A DNA stretch of 64,000 nt from Arcobacter roscoffensis (GTDB taxonomy: Bacteria > Campylobacterota > Campylobacteria > Campylobacterales > Arcobacteraceae). Below the pieces are notes generated by a model. The model worked only from the letters and a program-made list of their open reading frames with translations. It did no database searches and was not told the DNA's origin. Every line of letters begins with the position of its first letter. Positions within the stretch are counted from its first letter, which is position 1. This document shows positions 62,489 through 64,000 of the stretch, one piece after another. The stretch spans positions 1,798,001 through 1,862,000 of the forward strand of contig NZ_CP100595.1 of NCBI RefSeq assembly GCF_024267655.1. The letters run 5' to 3'. Both the position numbers and the translations under genes were made by a program.

Positions 62489-63205
62489 TTATAATAATCT
62501 TCGCTCTAAATACTCTCTAAACTCTTTTGCACCATCTTTTGAAGATGTTACAACTTCATCAATTCCATCAAAAGAGATTTGAAGTTTTGATTGCTCTACA
62601 CTTTGCATTGATTTGATTTTATCTACATTTACTATATAAGATCTGTGAATTCTAAAAAAGTTTTTATTTGATAAAAGCTTTTCTAAGTCTCCAATTTTTT
62701 TTCTTACATAAGCATCTGTTTCTTTTATTTTGATTATAACTTCATCTAAATCTGCTCTAATATAATATATATCATCTAAATCAATTAAATATATTTTATC
62801 CCCTCTTTTAGCAATAATCTTTTTTTCTTCAAGCTTTTCAGTTGTTGTTTGAATATAAGTTTCTATTTTTTTTAATACTTCTTTTAAAGAGTCTGTATCA
62901 ATTGGTTTTAACAAATATCCCATTCCACCATTTTTATATGCTTCTAGTGCATATTCATCATAGGCTGTTTGAAATACTACAAATGTTTTTGGTTCTAACT
63001 CTAGTATTCTATTTGCAAGTTCTAATCCTGTAATTTCAGGCATTGAAATATCTAAAAAAACTGCATCATATTTAGTTTTTGTACACTGTTTTAGAGCTTC
63101 ATGAGGATCTGTAAAAGTAGTAATATCTTCTAAGCCCTCATCATTTAATAATCTTTTTAATCTACTTATTGCTAAGTTTTCGTCATCAACTATCAGTATT
63201 TTCAT
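62489..63205 (-). CDS. LytTR-family response regulator
   Basis: The 238-residue protein has a receiver domain (D7, D8, phosphoacceptor D52 in AVFLDISMP, and KPID) and a C-terminal LytTR DNA-binding domain (about 130-238, IYLIDLDDIYYIRADLDEV, FFRIHRSYIVNVDKIKSM). It binds direct-repeat operators in the family; targets are unknown. Its start overlaps the sensor kinase gene by 20 bases, so the two form a two-component system. Confidence 0.93.
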   Translation of the reverse strand: MKILIVDDENLAISRLKRLLNDEGLEDITTFTDPHEALKQCTKTKYDAVFLDISMPEITGLELANRILELEPKTFVVFQTAYDEYALEAYKNGGMGYLLKPIDTDSLKEVLKKIETYIQTTTEKLEEKKIIAKRGDKIYLIDLDDIYYIRADLDEVIIKIKETDAYVRKKIGDLEKLLSNKNFFRIHRSYIVNVDKIKSMQSVEQSKLQISFDGIDEVVTSSKDGAKEFREYLERRLL

Positions 63206-64000
63206 TCTTCAACCTTATTATAAACTTCATTTTATCTTCTATCTCATAGTCTAAACTACCTATTTCTAGTAGTTGTAATCTTTTATCAAGATTCTTAAGA
63301 CCTGTACCATAATTTACACTTTCACTTACTTTACCATCATTACTTACTTCAATTCTATCTTGTTTTATTTCAATAAATAGATTTAAATCAATACCTCTAT
63401 AACCATGTTTGATTGCATTTTCAACAAGCAACTGAATTGAAAACTTTGGAACATATTTTTTTAAACAAGCATTATTTGAACTAATAAAAAGTTTTATCTT
63501 ATCTTCAAACCTAGTATTTTCAATATTAACATAAGTTTTTACCATTTCCAATTCATTTTCACAACTAATTAAACTCTCCGTATAAATTGCATTTCTTAAA
63601 AACTTAGATACATTTATCACTGATTGTTCAGCTTTTTTCTTGTCTATGTAAATCAGTTCACTAATAGAGTTTAAAGCATTAAATAAAAAATGAGGATTAA
63701 GTTCACTCTCTAAAGCTTTTAATTTTGTCTCTAAAATCTCACTTTTAATTGACTCATTTTTATATTTCATAGAGATAAACTGATGCAAAATCAATCCAAT
63801 AAGAAAAGTTAAAAACCCAATAGTGATACCAATATATGTTGCATATGGTTGTATAAAATCAATTATTTTTATATCAAAGTTAGAAAAAAATGAGTAAGAA
63901 AAAAGAAAACCTATAGCTCCTGATAAAAAAGAAAAAGCAAAACTAATTATGTACCAAAATTGTTTATTTACCTTTGGTAAAATAAAGTTATTTGATATTG
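63186..64000 (-). CDS. LytS-type sensor histidine kinase (5' end beyond the window)
   Basis: The frame is open to the last base of the window, so the gene start is outside. The visible 271 codons include at least two membrane helices before residue 70 (FAFSFLSGAIGFLFSYSFF and TYIGITIGFLTFLIGLI). A kinase core of the HisKA_7TM/LytS type follows: LNPHFLFNALNSISELIYI (phosphorylated His in the PHFLFN motif) and LLVENAIKHGYRG in the ATP-binding part, ending GTGLKNLDKRLQLLE. A TTG at 63794 could be mistaken for the start, but the sequence upstream is clearly coding. It partners the LytTR regulator. Confidence 0.9.
   Translation of the reverse strand, partial: ISNNFILPKVNKQFWYIISFAFSFLSGAIGFLFSYSFFSNFDIKIIDFIQPYATYIGITIGFLTFLIGLILHQFISMKYKNESIKSEILETKLKALESELNPHFLFNALNSISELIYIDKKKAEQSVINVSKFLRNAIYTESLISCENELEMVKTYVNIENTRFEDKIKLFISSNNACLKKYVPKFSIQLLVENAIKHGYRGIDLNLFIEIKQDRIEVSNDGKVSESVNYGTGLKNLDKRLQLLEIGSLDYEIEDKMKFIIRLKNENTDS

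Noticed and set aside
1-64000. tRNA, rRNA, tmRNA or RNase P RNA genes
   Set aside because: I looked in the intergenic gaps and saw no cloverleaf-like or conserved RNA sequence; gaps are mostly short and A/T-rich.

Overview
The window is low-GC bacterial chromosome (well under 40% GC by eye), densely packed with mostly short intergenic gaps. It most resembles Campylobacterota of the Arcobacter group. The reasons are a tatB-tatC-queA run, many GGDEF/Cache/LytTR signalling proteins, a short ComEC without a beta-lactamase domain, a c553-type cytochrome, frequent TTG starts and AAGGA ribosome binding sites. The assignment is inference from protein resemblance; there is no rRNA in the window.

Layout. 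0-5 kb: a TerB-domain protein cut by the window edge, tatB-tatC-queA, a DEDDh exonuclease and a sodium symporter. 5-11 kb: a glycerate kinase gene broken by one in-frame TAA, a Cache-GGDEF cyclase, a possible small transcript unit, dgt, a voltage-gated-type K+ channel and aat. 11-18 kb: a complete four-gene Wadjet/MksBEFG-type anti-plasmid operon (jetA-B-C-D, reading leftward). 18-24 kb: an HD-GYP phosphodiesterase, sbcD-sbcC and comEC. 24-30 kb: a plastic region with two hypothetical genes, a RelE/ParE-type toxin-antitoxin pair, a CatB-type acetyltransferase plus a truncated copy of it, an ankyrin-repeat gene, two gene fragments and three copies of a palindromic repeat of about 63 bp that separates the genes like spacers.

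30-39 kb: an apparent operon rraA - gamma-glutamylcyclotransferase - TPR membrane protein - ovoA (ovothiol synthase), then a lipoprotein, a DsbA-like thioredoxin, a sensor-only membrane protein and an EamA exporter. 39-44 kb: a tightly coupled operon of B12-dependent glutamate mutase (glmS, glmE), its reactivase (glmL) and an AMP-forming acyl ligase, a combination suggesting that 3-methylaspartate is made and activated. 44-50.6 kb: cytochrome c, a GGDEF protein, a ten-ish-TM membrane protein, an NlpC/P60 lipoprotein and a leftward set of lineage-specific genes. That set includes two near-identical paralogues with a divergent centre and a secreted-protein gene whose signal peptide is cut from its mature part by an in-frame TAA.

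50.6-52 kb: a carboxymuconolactone-decarboxylase-like gene plus an ECF41 sigma factor, preceded by a near-perfect ECF41-type promoter. 52-57 kb: rsmH, an FtsL-like gene, an RND pump and a conserved hypothetical, overlapping end to end. 57-64 kb: a class II aldolase, HU, a Cache histidine kinase, a REC-REC-PAS-GGDEF protein, an SRPBCC protein and a LytTR/LytS-type two-component pair running off the right edge.

The points I consider most worth following up are the glutamate mutase/AMP-ligase operon, the self-regulated ECF41 unit, the repeat-separated gene array at 26.5-29.5 kb, and the two otherwise intact genes each carrying a single in-frame TAA.
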